A stretch of 64,000 bases of DNA from Auriscalpium vulgare. Taxonomy: Eukaryota > Basidiomycota > Agaricomycetes > Russulales > Auriscalpiaceae. The stretch spans positions 1 to 64,000 of the forward strand of contig JAHBBC010000002.1 of the NCBI GenBank assembly GCA_019915015.1, in the 5' to 3' direction. The position numbers and the translations under genes were made by a program. Below are positions 12,966 to 26,012 of this stretch, in pieces (the first letter of the stretch is position 1; each line of letters begins with the position of its first letter). The notes beneath the pieces were generated by a model. It had not been told where the DNA came from and ran no database searches. It saw nothing but the letters and a program-made list of their open reading frames with translations.

Positions 12966-13363
12966 ATGTTGAGCTACGGTTCCGTCGCAGTCGCGCTCGT
13001 CCAGCGCCAGGTCATGGTTGTCCAAGGTATGTGCCTCCCCTTCCTTCCCCTCCGCGCCCCAGCGCCGCTGACACGTCGCCTCATCCAGCCTCACGCCCAC
13101 ACGACTCCCGCGACCGCTACCTCGACGTGTACACATACTCGCCCTTCGGCGACAGCGTCTTCCTCGCGGCGGACGCGCCCTGCGCGCGCATCGCCTCGCA
13201 CGACCTCCTCACGATCTTCCCCGACACGGACGTGTTCGAGATGCCCGCGCGCGACACGCTCGAGCTGCCGCCCAAGGCGCTCGCGGAGTTCCGCGAGCTC
13301 GCCGCCCGCAACCAGAAGCGCTACGAGACCTTGTGGTCCGCGTGGAAGGGCAAATTCCGCTAA
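12966..13363 (+). CDS. Small orphan protein, 111 residues
   Basis: Exons 12966-13026 and 13089-13363 joined by a 62-nt intron (gtatgt..ccag) give 111 residues. The product starts MLSYGSVAVALVQRQ, has a central DRYLDVYTYSPFGDSVFLAA stretch, and ends in a helical, basic EFRELAARNQKRYETLWSAW segment. Support comes from consensus splice sites, a frame maintained across the junction and balanced amino-acid composition in exon 2. I do not recognise the family. It is convergent with the condensin gene, with 563 bp between stop codons. Confidence 0.6.
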
Positions 13364-13926
13364 GCGCGCCCCGGTCTCCGAGGCGAGGTGTCGGAGTGAC
13401 GATTATGGCTTGGTGCGAATACTGTATTATTTTCCCTGTTTCATCTCATTCTGCTCGGTGTCTGTCATTCTGTATCCCTAGTCCCACGGGTTCGTCCTGC
13501 CTGCTGTATCTTTACTATCGTGTATCATAGCTCGGAGTCATCATCTGTCTCGGATCTGCACATACCTATGCACATAACACACCAAACACATAACTTACAC
13601 GCCATTTTATTCTATACCCTGCACCGCTCCCCAGAGGAATGCCATGCACATGTTGCCTATGATTTGAATCTGGCGGTCGCGCCATGAGTGAAGTGAATAC
13701 AAATTCAATAAGAGGAGGTATTGTAGTTTCATGTGTCGCGCGAGTGTGTGTATACAACATGTCATGCGATGTGGATAGGGACGAAGCAAATGGGAGACTA
13801 GCCAGACAAGATACAGCGATATTGTATGCAACCCAACCAATAACATAATTCTGAGCGAGAGATAATTTAGGATGATTGTGCAACGAAAGCGGTTAGCAGT
13901 GCGCGGCGGGGGGACGGCGGGCGAGG
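13364..13926. other. Intergenic region between convergent genes
   Basis: AT-richer than its surroundings. It holds the 3' untranslated regions of the orphan gene and the condensin gene. No additional gene is seen. Confidence 0.5.
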
Positions 13927-16825
13927 CTATGCGGCGGGCGTCGCATCGGGGTCGCGGTATACCTGAATCCGCGAACAATAAGCACGCCGTTGATACGCGC
14001 AGCCAGAGAAGAGATCCACCGACCTTCAAGCTCCAGATGTTGCCCACCCGCCGCTCCTCATCCTCGGCATCCGCGGGAGAAGCGGGCTCGCCGCCGCCCG
14101 CCTCGAGCTTCAGCCCGCGCTCGTTTGCGAGGTGCAGCAAACAGATGAAACAGAAGCTCGTGCTGATCTCCGCGAGCTTGTCTTGCGGGTACGACCGCTG
14201 CAGGCCCGTGAGCACCTTGTCGAAGACACGCGCCTCGGACGGGTCCGTCGCGTGCGCAGTCGCCTCGTCGACGTCCTATTTCCGTCGGCCCCCAGATCAA
14301 AAACGCGCGATCAGCCCCATGATATTTGAAACGCCGTCGTGAGGCGAAATGAAGAAGGCACGCACCATCGAGTCATCCGCATTCCCGGGCGGTGCCTCGG
14401 GAATCACGATGTCGAGGCCCTTCCAAATGTTTTCTTTGAGCTTCCGCACATCGACGCGCTTGGCGCGCTTTGTATAGTTCACAAATTCGGGTTTCACGCG
14501 CCGCGATTGGCCCGCGGTCGCGGCGAGCAGGTCCTGCTCGCCAGGCTCCGCGCTCGCGGGGAGATCCCCGCCATCGCCGTCGAAGGCGTCGTCGAAGCCA
14601 GGCCCATCATCGTAGTCCTCGTGGAAGAACTGCGTGTTGAAGGGGATGGCACCTCCGTTGGCGGCTGTCGGCGGGCGATCAGAAGTTAGACAGATTGTCC
14701 TTGAGAATGGAAGACACGAGGAAGGAAGGGAAGGGAGATAACGGCAAGAACTCACTTTCGTCACCGTCGTCCGCAGCACGGCCAGCGGCATGGTCGGCGG
14801 CGGCTTGAGCCCAGAAGTTCTCGTCAACCTCGCCGTCCCCGTTCCCATTGAGTTGCGCACGTTGCCCGCGCATCTTGAGCTGTAAACGACTTAGTGTCGA
14901 CGCCACTTGCGCACTGCACAGCACTGCGGATTTTCAAACATGCTCACCGAGAACTTGGGTTTCAGGAATAGGGTGACGAGTTGCCGACTTGAGAAATGCA
15001 TGTCGTCAGGCAGGGTGTGCTCGTCCTGCTTCTCCTTCTCCTTGCCTTTCTTCCCCCGCCGCGAGTTTGATGCCTTAGGCAGCGTGACGCCGGCGCCCTT
15101 GGTAACCGGGGCAAAGAGTCGCTTGGACCGCTCCTTGAGATCTAGCTCAGCCGGCGTCGTGAAGTCAATCTTGAACGCCTCCTTCTTCTCCCGCCGGGGC
15201 TTGGCAGCTGTGGCCTCCGAGGCATCAGCTATACCATATTCATCCATCAGCGATTGGGATCCACAGATGAGCGCGATGCAGGCAGGACTCACGTCTGCGC
15301 ACCACTTTCCGCAGCTTCCAATGCTCGGGCCCAGCCCAGTTCTTCACGAAGCTCGGGTCGAAATAGTCCATCATGCCGCCATCCGCATCGGCGTCGGTCA
15401 TAGCGAGGACGAGATCGCGCTCATTCGGCGCGCGTCGCGGGTCGAAGGGTATGAAACCTCCGGGGCCAGCGTGCCCCGCCTGAGCGCCGACGGAGCCGTT
15501 CTCGCCGTCTTCGCCGTAGTCGGGGCTCATGCCTTCCCCGCCGAAGTCGTCGCCCACCGCCTGATCGCCTGTGAAGAAGTCCTCCTCGGGTGGCGGTGGC
15601 CCATCAACATCCATCTCGCCAAAGGCAGGGCCACCGCCGTAATCGTTGTCGTCGTCATCATCGACGGCGGGAGGGTGGAGGGTGTCGTCACGGAAGAGCG
15701 CTGGCTCGTCCACTGCGAAGGGGTCCCTGGAGAAGGAGAAGTCGGCGAGTGAATGGGAGATGGCCTTGTCGTCAAGAGCGTCCAGGTCAGGAAGGAAGTC
15801 CTCTGCAAGGAAATGTGTCAGACCGTAAGGAGACGCGTAGATCGTGTTGAACCTACGTCGCAGGGTAGCCAGGTCTACCTCGTCCTCCGGCTCTAGCATA
15901 TCCTCGTCGTCACCGCCATCGTCACCAGGCAAATCGGACGCGTCAAAGATGATGTTGAGGGCCCCATCAGGACCCGTCCCCAGGCTGAGGTGGTTCATGA
16001 GCAAGCCCATCGCGCCGCCTTGGTCGATGTCCGCGCACGTCTTGCGAAACAAGGGATCAACGCTGAACTCCATTTCCAGCTTCTTGATCTTCAACTGCGC
16101 CGCATTCTTCGCCAAGGTAGACTCGGGGCGGTGCGTCTTGCGCTTCTTCTGCGAGGGGTCCTGCGCGTCAGGATTGTCGGATGTGGGCTCGCCGTTGTCG
16201 TCGACATCTTCAGCCAGAAGATTGCTGAGAAGATGGGCAACTTCTGTCCCCACACTGTCCACGCGGGACGTGTAGATCCTAACGCAGCCGTCCAGTGTAC
16301 TCGACGCCTTTTGGAAATTGATTGAGTTGTCAGAAATGTTTCTGAGAAGCGACATGTTGTGGAAGTAGTCGATCAATGTCAGATCCCAAGTATTAGCGGA
16401 ATTGATTTTCTACACAGGGCGTCAGCCATAGAGTGATGCAGGAGGAGAAAACTCACGCCGTCCACAGTCAGCTTCATCTCCTGCTCAAAGATGGCGAGGT
16501 TCGGGACTGCAATCCGAATATCCGCCTCCGCGCCGTCGACAACGTCTAGTCTCCTGCCCGTCGACGGCCCCGCTTCTGCATTTTCGTGCGCAGGCCGGCT
16601 CTGCCTTCTTCGACGCTTCTCGGCAGCATCGTCGTTGACGTTGACGGGCTTCGGGGGCGCGTCGCCAAAGCTCTTGTCGCGTACCTCACTGAGGCGCTTG
16701 CGCAGCGGATGAGTCTTGGTGGGACGCGGTGTTCCCTGATCTTCCTCCTCGTCTGTGTCGCCGTCGGCGTAGAGGGGCTGCGATGTCGGGGCGCGCTGGG
16801 CACGAGCAGAACGCGCGGGGGCCAT
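13927..16825 (-). CDS. BRN1: Condensin complex subunit 2 (Barren/CAP-H kleisin)
   Basis: This is the kleisin that bridges the SMC2-SMC4 heads in condensin and recruits the HEAT subunits during mitotic chromosome condensation. Eight exons, 16825-16457, 16409-15857, 15802-15293, 15228-14948, 14879-14756, 14664-14366, 14275-14024 and 13962-13927, give 807 residues, in the family's normal range. Visible landmarks: a basic N-terminal tail, the conserved kleisin block near residues 125-165 (LIDYFHNMSLLRN, then NFQKASSTLDGCVRIYTSRV), a LEMEFSVDPLFRKTC segment, long acidic linkers (runs of D/E), the FKIDFTTPAELDLKERSKRL region, the ENIWKGLDIVIPE block, and the C-terminal winged-helix part with KLAEISTSFCFICLLHLAN. 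The short last exon encodes only VYRDPDATPAA. No disabling change is seen. The S. pombe equivalent is Cnd2. Confidence 0.95.
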
Positions 16826-17642
16826 CGTGGTTCACGTTTAACCGTGTGTCACGGCGTGACAGACCGCGACGCGCCGCCCACGCTGGACCACGTGATGTCA
16901 CGCTGTGGTTGTTGTCCTTGTCTCCGCCGCCCGCGCCTCGCTGCAAGCCACAGCCACCACGACATCCGAGGCCTTGAGGTCGCGCACGCTATACTCGATT
17001 GGACAGTTTCTTCCCCCAGGCAGACGATGATCACGGTTTTTCACGCGTTCATCTCAAGGACCCGTTGCCAGGATAACGCACAGGTCCGAACAAGTCAATT
17101 CCCTGTCGAATTCAGACTCCAGACTCCAGATCCCCCATGAAACCCGCGTTCTTAAGCGCCTGTTCACCCGCGAAATGTTCCCGCCTCCCAGATGCCGATT
17201 GGTATTTTGGGAAACGAGGACTCCTGGCCAGGAACCCATCAAATGTGCACGCTCTCACCCTCAGAGTATCCGTACCGCTGGCTCACCTCGTGGAGATTCC
17301 CAGTGCGCCTGGTCTTTTTCGGAGTTGACGTGTAATAGCTCCCCGCCGCACCTCTGGCGGATACCTTTCATTTCCATTTTCTTCATGAGCTAATACGTCA
17401 ACGCGGCGTGCCCCTCGCCTTTCTCGTTCCAGATGTTCGCGCAGCGATCCCGGGTTCGATGGCTGCGAAGCGCTGACCAACGCCGTGGATATAAAGCCAG
17501 CCAGAGTTAGGGATGCAGCCCTTCAATCCCACCAAGTACGCATCTTGTCGTCCACGTTCTCTGGCCACCACCCCTTCCCGTTCGTCGCAAGTCAGACCCC
17601 CGTTTTTCCCGCCCAGAGCGAGGCGCTGACACGACAATGTAG
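16826..17642. other. Divergent promoter region between BRN1 and family A copy 2
   Basis: No coding sequence is supported here. It separates two divergently transcribed genes. A TATA element for the plus-strand gene lies at 17490-17496. Confidence 0.5.
17490..17496 (+). promoter_or_regulatory. TATA box of family A copy 2
   Basis: TATAAAG, about 147 bp upstream of the ATG at 17643, in an otherwise GC-rich stretch. Its role is inferred from sequence and position only. Confidence 0.5.
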
Positions 17643-18494
17643 ATGAATTTCGTCATGTCATCAACACCGCCCTTCGTGCCGCCGAGGCGCTGCTACATTG
17701 TCGACATGTTCTCGCACGAGGCGGCGTACTACCTCTTCACCAACCCGCTCAACTTCGACCCGACGACCTTCAGGTATTCCTTTTGGCCCGACGACAGGCC
17801 CGACGCCAACCTCATATGCCTCGCCGGAATGCCTGCCGACGCGCAAGACCAGCCCAACTCCCGCCTCTGCGTGCTTGACTTCTCCCTGTCGCCCGGACTC
17901 GGACCCGTCATCCCGCAACGCCTGTGGACACCCACCGGCCGCGTGTCCAATAGGCAACTCCAGCTGCCTATCTGGTTCTTCAACACGAGTGGCGGCCTCG
18001 GGCTGCCTCTGGTGAGCGCCGCAGCGGGGCACGTGGAGATGCTCGCCTGCGCACAGGAACGCATGGAATTCGGCGGCGCGCACTCGACACACATTCGCAT
18101 TAACGTAAGTGCGCCCTCGTCGCGTCCGTGTCCGACGGGGCTGACTGTCGGTGCTTGGCAGTGGCCTGGTTATGATGAGTGGCACCGGCAGGTGCGCACG
18201 CGGGATGAGACGGCAGAGCAGAGGCCGATCACGCGCGACCGGTGGGCGCGCCATGTCGGCCGTTCCGTGGAGCTGTTCCTGCAGGTGAGCCCGTCGTTCT
18301 TGTCTGCCTTATTGCCACTTACTTTGTGATAGCAATGCGGCACTCCCACCGGGTACGCCGACCCGCGCTGGCAAGTCGGCCCTAACGGAAACATTGTGCG
18401 GGAGAATATCGTCGTCATCGGCGCGGTGCACGTTCACGCTGGCAGCTGGCAGCCGATCCTGCAGCTGATGTATAACAACGTCTACGTCCAATAA
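17643..18494 (+). CDS. Uncharacterised basidiomycete family A protein, copy 2
   Basis: Three exons, 17643-18104, 18162-18284 and 18333-18494, give 248 residues. The middle exon is 123 nt, identical in length and position to those in copy 1 and in the long copy at 34.9 kb. Signatures: VIPQRLWTPTG, LQLPIWFFNTSGGLGLPL, STHIRIN just before the first intron, WPGYDEWHRQVRTRDET after it, WARHVGRSVELFLQ at the exon end, and IGAVHVHAGSWQPILQLM near the C-terminus. No signal peptide, membrane helix or catalytic motif that I recognise. The product is probably soluble and small. Function unknown. Confidence 0.85.
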
Positions 18495-19793
18495 TTCGCT
18501 TGCATGGCGCTCGTTTGGTTAGATCTTGTTGTGGAGCGCATCTGATGTTTGTTTGTGACAGAAAAAGTAGTACTTTTGTAATTTTCATCAGCCCACTTTT
18601 ACGGGGCCTCGCCTATAATTCCATATCACGCTTTATCGCCACCGTTACCGTCGCAACGTCGATGGAGCTGTGTCGACGATGACTCGTCTGGGCGCCGGGA
18701 GGGGATAGTAGGTTTCAACAACTTGCAACTCCGACGCGACCCGGAAATCCGGAACGCGAGGATGTCGACTCGGAGCTGAGAACAAGGCGCGCGACTGTCA
18801 CTATCGAAGGACCGGCGCTCTGAGCTTGCTCATCGCTCTTGTTCTGAACCGCCATGTCTGCGCTCTCCTCCTCACAGGTCCCTTCCGTCCCCCTCTGCCT
18901 TCAAGCACGACCCTCTCGGGTGTCCAGGTCTAAGGCTCGGCTGTCGCGGCAGCTCTCCCTAGCCATTTCCCCAAGGCTGTATGCCACCCTCCACCTCCTC
19001 ACCAGCTAGCAGTCTCCCCGTCCATCCAAAGTCCCCCGCAAAATCCACAGCTGTAGCCCTCACCTAGCGCGTCTGTCCAGGGCGTTGGCCATGCTCTCGC
19101 TCCGTTTCGCTTGCCGCCGCCTGCCGAGGACCCTCGCGCCGCCCATGTGCTCCGGAAGATCGTGCCAGCACAACTTCTGACGATCGCTCCCAGGACCTTG
19201 TCTCTCTGCTGCGCCCGCCCCCGTCTACCGACTCTCTCGTATTGGGTATCTCCGTACCGGTCGCCCGTACACCATTCCCAGCAACAAGGAGACGTGTAAT
19301 TGTATATTCGCAGTTTGCAACTACTGGGATCTGGCGGGCGTGCCGACAGCCGTCTAAACGTGTTGCAAGCGGTGCCTGCGTATGATCACTTGTCTCCGAT
19401 GGCGCTCTACCCTCAGCAGTTCAACTATTTCCGTTCGAAAAGCCACGGGGATGACGCACTGATCGCCCCTCCCTCCGCAGGGTCGCGGCCCGGGTTTCCA
19501 ATACCACATCCTCGGATCCCATTCCCGCAACGTCTGCGTGTTAGCAGACGCCTCCGGACGCGCACCGCTTCTTGGAGCCCGACATCTGTGCCTTTGGCGC
19601 CGGCACGGCGCATGCGAGCTCATCGTCGTCGGGCCGAGCGAGAGACCACAAATGTAGGTGGGGTATGCGCGAGGAACTATATGAAGAAGGGGGCGGGCGG
19701 CGGGGGCCTCATCACATCGCAGTATTCCAAGGCTCTAGAGCTCCAAGCAACAAAACTCCAAGACTTATATCCTCTGCACGCTACTTCCTGATC
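18495..19793. other. Intergenic region, no supported gene
   Basis: An open plus-strand frame runs through 19300-19791, but its composition and lack of splice partners look fortuitous. It also overlaps the likely promoter of the next gene. Confidence 0.4.
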
Positions 19794-20736
19794 ATGGCCT
19801 TCACCGTAAGAACAATCTATACTCTTTCCTCCGTTCCCCTTCTGACGGCGGACGCTGCGGTTATACACAGAACCCGCACGTATTCATGGAGGGCTGCCTC
19901 AGCCACACCTTCCAGCCACAAGGCTCGCAGCTCTACCTCGAGGGCCTCTACAAGCGCGACGTCTCGGGGCTGCGTGGCATCGGCAACGTGCACCACTGGG
20001 AGTCGGGCATTTTCACCAACGTCCAGCCATTTCCCAACGCCCGGCCTTCCGCTGTTGTCAACGGCCAGAACCTTTGGCTATTGGACTTCAACGTCATGGA
20101 GGTCATGCACCGCGCTCATGCATCCAACATGATGCCGCGCGGCAGTATCGTCCCTCAGCCCATGTGGCTCCCGCAGACACAGCAAGACAGGGACCGTATC
20201 GTCCGAGATGCTCCTCTGGCGATGCCAGTGTATTTCGTCAATTTGAATGGGATACCTGGCGTCACGATCAACGACGCTATCAACCGAAACTTCAGGTTGC
20301 ATGGCCAGCAAGACCTTGTGCCCATCCACGCAACGTCTGTTGCAATGCGTATTCAGGTAAGCTGTCACTCTCCGCCTTGGACGCATCCGCTGACCAGCTG
20401 CCTTTGGGTAGTGGCTTGGCTATAATCCCTGGTCGCGGCGGTCGAACACCCAGAATATGCATGTCACCCTGGAGCGTTTCGTGGGACTCGTTGGCCGCGC
20501 CGTGGCGGAATTTCTCCAGGTATTTCCTTCAGGCATCCGCCTCGTATCACTCTGACTAACGGACCGCCCGTCTTTAGCAATGCGTAATCAACCAGCAGAC
20601 GTATCGCCCGGAATGGCGAATCGGCGGCCAGGGAGGCATCATGCCTCACGAGGTCCTGATCGTGGGCGCGGTGCAGGTCTCTCAGGGCTCGTGGCAGCCC
20701 ATCCTACAGGCGTCCCGTCACATAATGTTCATGTGA
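19794..20736 (+). CDS. Uncharacterised basidiomycete family A protein, copy 3
   Basis: Four exons: a 12-nt first exon 19794-19805 (MAFT), then 19871-20356, 20412-20519 and 20578-20736, giving 254 residues. The tiny first exon is supported by gtaaga after 19805 and acacag before 19871; an alternative start is the in-frame ATG at 19886. Family signatures: GNVHHWESGIF, IVPQPMWLP, LAMPVYFVNLNGIPGVTI, AMRIQ at the splice, WLGYNPWSRR, ERFVGLVGRAVAEFLQ, and VGAVQVSQGSWQPILQ at the end. The exon that is 123 nt in the other copies is 108 nt here, five codons shorter between WLGY and ERF. Copies 2 and 3 are neighbours in the same orientation, consistent with tandem duplication followed by divergence. 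Confidence 0.85.
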
Positions 20737-21369
20737 GAGCGCGGCCGAGACCTGCACCCGCATCAAGCGCACGCTGATGGGCAATCGTAGACCCACCCCA
20801 CCCTTTTCCCCTAGTCCTCGTGCTGCAGCTTAGGTCCTGTATCACCTATTACGTGTATAATTCCCGGCGCGGCTGAGGTATCATATTTGCTTAGTATTTC
20901 CGTTATATGTGTAGTAATGTTCTAGTTACCTTCAACGTCAGACCTACTGACGCACCTTGTACTAAATATATAATCGTTACTGCACACCCTACTCGTACCC
21001 TACCATCAATGAATAATTGGCATAATTTCCGTGCGTGCGCAACGCCGGCGCTAGGGGGGCGATGACTTGCCTGCCAATGTACCGTCAGATTGAGTTCATC
21101 GGCTGTGTATCTGAGGACAGTGCCCCATGGCGCCGCTAACACCATTCCATTATCCTCGGACTGTTATTCGGACGATCATATAGGATAGGCTCGTACGGTA
21201 TCGATGAAGGCGGTGTGCTCTGACACCACCGCGTAAATTGTAGCCGAACAATGAGTATTAGTGTTGTGCTCAATGAAAGAGCTATGAGGTGGTCTAGCAA
21301 CGTGGTGGGTATGATACATGTGGACAAGTAAGAAAGAAGCTTCCGAGCGGCGGGGGATATCGTCGCCAA
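20737..21369. other. Intergenic region between convergent genes
   Basis: AT-richer 3' regions of family A copy 3 and the polymerase delta gene. No gene seen. Confidence 0.5.
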
Positions 21370-24300
21370 TCACCACACATCATTGTCAAACCGTTCCAGC
21401 ACGGCGCTCGCGTCCTCGACGTCCTTCTGCGCCTTCTTCCGCATGTAGAAGATGGGGCAGTCTCGGCTGGTGCACAGGACATCCTGTGCCGCGTGTTACT
21501 TGGCGGCGACAACGGGGAGACCGTGTGAGGCACGTACCTGGTGAAGCGAGCCCTGGCACCGCTGACATTGAGTCCACAGGCGCGAGAACTTGACCTGCAG
21601 ATCGGAGGTCGTCGAGATCTGTGCTCCTCGGCGTTAGCTCCACGGCCGACGGCTAAGACTGAATGGGAGGGCGGCTCGCCTGCTTTTGATAGAGTTCCCC
21701 GATCTTGGGTCGGCAGTTGTCGCAGACGGCACCATCTGGAGCCGAGCGCCGTCAGCACGGAGGAAGATCACGAGAGGGAGTGATGGTTACTTTGCACGCT
21801 GTTGCTCGGCCTTAGAGGCGTCTTGCAGCCTAAGCAAGTAACGGTCTTGACGGCAAATTTCATAAGGCCGCCCACAGACGGCGTGGCAATCTGGATCGTC
21901 CTCGTGTGGTCGCCGGAGACTAAACCCAACTGTGTCAGGCGCAGAGGAAAGCCCGGATTAGGTGGCACTTACGCAGGGAATTCGCTCTCTCTCCAAGTAT
22001 AGGCTCGAAGATTCGCATCAGGGGTTTTGAAAGCTGGTTTTCGAGATAATATTTCGTATCGATGGGGATGTTATTTTCCAGGACATAGATCGGATCCTCC
22101 GATTTCTCGTACGCAGCGGCCCCTGGGTGGCGAGAGGTGGCGAGGTCAATGATGAGCCCGCAAAGCCCGCAAGGGGAAACGTGTATTCGGACCTTTGATT
22201 CCCTTCACAATCACATAAGCCACGCGATCGCCCAGCGCCGGCGCTGACCCTGCGGAAAGGAGTTGAATGTAATCAAGGTGTTGTGATGATCATAGCGTAC
22301 CTGCATCGCGTTGCTTCATGCGTTCCGCGAGCTCCACATGCGCTTGCTTAGCGGCATAGTCTAGGAACAATTGGGGCCGGGTGAGCACGAAACGCGCAAG
22401 CACGGTTGGGGAAGAAAGCACGGACCGGCCTTGGCCAACGCCTTGGTAATGACCAGCTGCGACATATCGACCTTGTTCTGTAAAAGGTCCGAAATGATTT
22501 GCTTCGTGTAACTGAATAGCCGTGTCAGCGCCGACGACAGCGTGCCAACGAAGGGGAATCGCAGTACTCTTCTGCACCTTTGACGTCTCGGCTGATCAAC
22601 ATCTTGTGGAGACATGTCTCAATCACCGTCGACACAAGCCGGCAGTTGTCGCGCCGTACAGTCTGTGGGATCCGCACCCGGTCACCCGTGTGCGTGGCGG
22701 CGCGAAGGTCGAGTTACGTACCTCGATGCCCTTCGAGTCCATCTTGTCGTACTTCTCGGGCTTCGTCCAATACAAACCCGCATACCGCTTCTTGCTAATG
22801 AGAAGGTACGGGAAGTAGACCTTCTCGAACTCGAGCTTAATGGGCTGAACGAATTTCTTTGTTACGAGGTCCGCGGCTGCGCTTCCTGAGAGTACAAGAA
22901 CAGCCGCATTAAGGGACCGACTACAAGCCAACGTGCGGGACGTACCCAATTCCATGACCTCCTTGAGATCAGTTGGCCCGAACTTGACCATAACAGAGTC
23001 TGTGTCGCCGTAGATCACTTCGGCATTGTGGCTACCTCCATTGGCGATGCTGTAGTGCGCCTCGACTTCCTAAATATCAGAGCGGCGATAAGCGCGGGTG
23101 GCTGTCGCCACGAGCGAGGGGGATTCACGCACGGCCTTCGTCTTCTCGATCATTTGTCGCCCATACGAAGTAACGCTCGACGAGATCGGTAGACATGGTA
23201 ACTTGCCTATTGTCGCGCCGGTGAAACCATAAACAGAGTTCGCACTGATCTGGAAGGAAGGCGAAGACGGGGGTTAGGAGATAGTCGGTTGAAGAGCGAT
23301 CAAGCGGACGAGCCTTCAGTGCTAGCTGTCGCCCATCCAGGACGGCACGTTTGAACGGGTCAGTCTCTTCCTTCAAGTCCGCCTTCGCACGTTTGCGTGC
23401 CCCAATCAGGTCTTCTAGAACCGTAGGCAGCAAGCCTTTACGCTTCGAAGCGCTCACGAAGAAGTCTGGTGTCCAATTAAGCACAACCTTCTTGTCACCC
23501 ATAGAGAGATAGTTCCGTACCATTGTTTGGGGTCTGGATGTAATCGATGTCTTTTGGAGGTTCAACCTATCGATGGTTACTTTATCGAGCAGCGTCGTGT
23601 AGCACAGGTTGTGCGCCATCATGATCGAAGGGTACAGCGAGCTAAAATCGAGGGTGGCAATTGGCACATCGTAGTACCCCTTCTTCGGTTCTATGACAGT
23701 GGCTCCTTCGTATTGTTCCTCGGAGCCTAGTAGAGTTTAATTGAGGGCGCGCGTGTGGTTTGTGCGAATTTCTTACCTTCTCCCTTCAACGATGGGATGA
23801 TATATCCTTCTTCGTTCGCCTTGCGGAAGAGCTGTGATAGGACCTTGATGGACTGGCCCCGCGACAATAGGAAGTTGAATGGAACGCCCGTCACACGCGC
23901 CATTTCCGTGTAATTGACGAAGCACATGAGTTTATCCATCAGTCTCTGAGGAAGGTACGCATCCTAAACGTTCACCCCAGTGAGAAGAGCGCACCACGCG
24001 GGATTGAGTGGGAGAGCACCTTCAAGCAGTACACGGCCAGGCGTCGACGGGACTCCGGAGTGCCGTTCTGCAGGTCCGTGATGACGGAATGGTGTACGTC
24101 TTCCTTCTGCTCCCCAAGGAACTGGGCGCAAACGGAGTTCAGCGTGTAACTGCGCAGTTTGTGCTCGCGCTGCATGTACTGGAGCACATCCAGTTGCAGA
24201 CGGCCCTCCATGAGCGTTTCCTTAGAGTCGCGTTGACCAAAGGCCTTCGACGAGAAATGTGTATCCTTCGTCTGTGTTCGCACATCTTGACCAGATACGT

Positions 24301-26012
24301 CAGATGACATAGATCGTCACCGAGGGAGCTACTCACTGCGCAAGCGTCCAAGATATTGAAACTTGTTCGCCTTCAGTGCTTTCGCTCGATCCAAGAGATA
24401 CGGAAGATCGAAGCCGGCGATGTTGTAGCCTATGATCACATCGGGGTCAACCTCCTCTACGAAGTCCCTCCACTTCTGAAGCATCTCGGCTTCGTCGTCG
24501 AAAGAGATGACTTGCGACCCGACGATGTGCGAGCAGGTGTTCAACGTGAAGACGTTACGGATGAAAGGGCGGGCCTCCCCTACACGCCAGAGCTAAGCAT
24601 CGTTGGAGAGTAGATGTCCTATGGCTCACCTTGCGACGTGACCATGTTCGCAATTTGGATGACTGGATCTACCTGAGCTTCTGGAAAGATACCCTTCCGG
24701 CCTGCGCACTCAATATCGAAGCTCAAGATACGCAGCGGCGCAATTTTGGACCACGTCCCCTCCGCTGAATGAGATATGAATTGATCCCATCTGAGAGTTG
24801 AGCTTGGACAGGTGTAATGGTCAGCCGGTGGCAAACACGTACTTTATCGTGAGCTCAATTTGACATTGCGACTTCCTGCTGTTGCCTTGGACCATCTGGT
24901 ATTTCCCTGCAGGTGCCTCAATCCAGTTCATGCCCGTCACCTTGACAGCTGTCAATATAACAGAGGTGGAAAGCCAGCTATGACGCACCTTCGTGTCGAT
25001 CATAAATCGCAGGATATAGGGGATATTGCTCTCGTAGGTCGAAACAGGGCCGGAGAAGAGATCGTGGAAGGTGCATTCACCTCTTTCGAAGATGCGTAAT
25101 AGCAAAGGAGAGATTAGATGATGATAGCTAGTCTCTGAGAGGGTAGACTTATCTCGCACTCGAGGGACTGCCCTGGGCTCGCGTACAGTGATTTTCATGA
25201 ACAGGGCCTCCTCGTCTCCACGGTAGCCCCATAGGCTTATCTTCTTGATGAACTCGATAATGAGAACGTCATTTGTGATAGCCTAGAGATGAAGTTTGTC
25301 AGTGAGAGTCGAGCTCTACTTGCCCGTGGCACTAACATTCAGGTAGTTCTTGAGGGCGTCCAAGTCTGCGACATCGATGCCTCTTGGAGCTGCAACGTAA
25401 AAGTAGGGGAGAAAACCAGTGACGTGCGCAAGTACGCTGTGGCCGTCCTAGTATCGTGGATGAGCAACCAAGAAACAGACGCCGCCGAATGCCAGGGCGT
25501 ACTTCTGTTGCGCCGTACAGATGCAGCTCCACTCCGGCACCAGAGCCCTCGCCTGCTATCTCCACATCAATTTGCTGGAATACTACGCCTCATGTCAATT
25601 TGGGGCATTTCTGGCTGTAAGAATTGGGCGTACTGATGCTGTCTTTGGCTACATCGATGGGTCGGACGCTCGGTCGCGACCAGAGATTCGCGCCGCCCTC
25701 AGCCTCTGTCATCTACGTCAGCGCTCTCTCGCTGGCGTGGGCGAGTGTTTGTTGCTCACCAACGCCGTCCCCAGAGTCAACCTGGATCTTCTCGAGCACG
25801 TCGGCGAAGGAGGGCAGAGCAGCAACAGACCGCGCTTGTGAGCCTGACGGCCCGGACGCGAGCTTGCGCTTCTTTGCAGCTGGCTCTGAGATATCGCCCC
25901 TTCCGGAGACACTGTCAGATGCGATGCTTGCATGGCGCGTCGACGCGACGCGAGTGGAGGAGACGCACCTTGTTCGTGGCACGTTCTCTTTGGTCAATAC
26001 TGGTCCTGGCAT
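21370..26012 (-). CDS. POL3: DNA polymerase delta catalytic subunit
   Basis: B-family replicative polymerase with 3'-5' proofreading exonuclease, acting on the lagging strand in the nucleus. Many exons span 4.6 kb. The first is 26012-25969, beginning [12 protein letters not shown] and followed by a basic KKRK stretch. Motifs in order: exonuclease I as [12 protein letters not shown], exonuclease II as [13 protein letters not shown], exonuclease III near [12 protein letters not shown], polymerase motif A as [18 protein letters not shown], the [15 protein letters not shown] helix, motif B region near 23.3 kb, motif C as [14 protein letters not shown], and [17 protein letters not shown]. The C-terminus keeps both metal-binding modules: a first Cys pair in TCLGCKTPL, then [14 protein letters not shown] with [10 protein letters not shown] and [10 protein letters not shown]. 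The product ends LERFDNDVW. No disabling change is seen. It is divergent from the SET-domain gene. Confidence 0.95.

Noticed and set aside
19300..19791. 163-codon plus-strand frame before family A copy 3
   Set aside because: Ends just upstream of the copy 3 start, low-complexity Gly/Arg content, no splice sites or homologous blocks.
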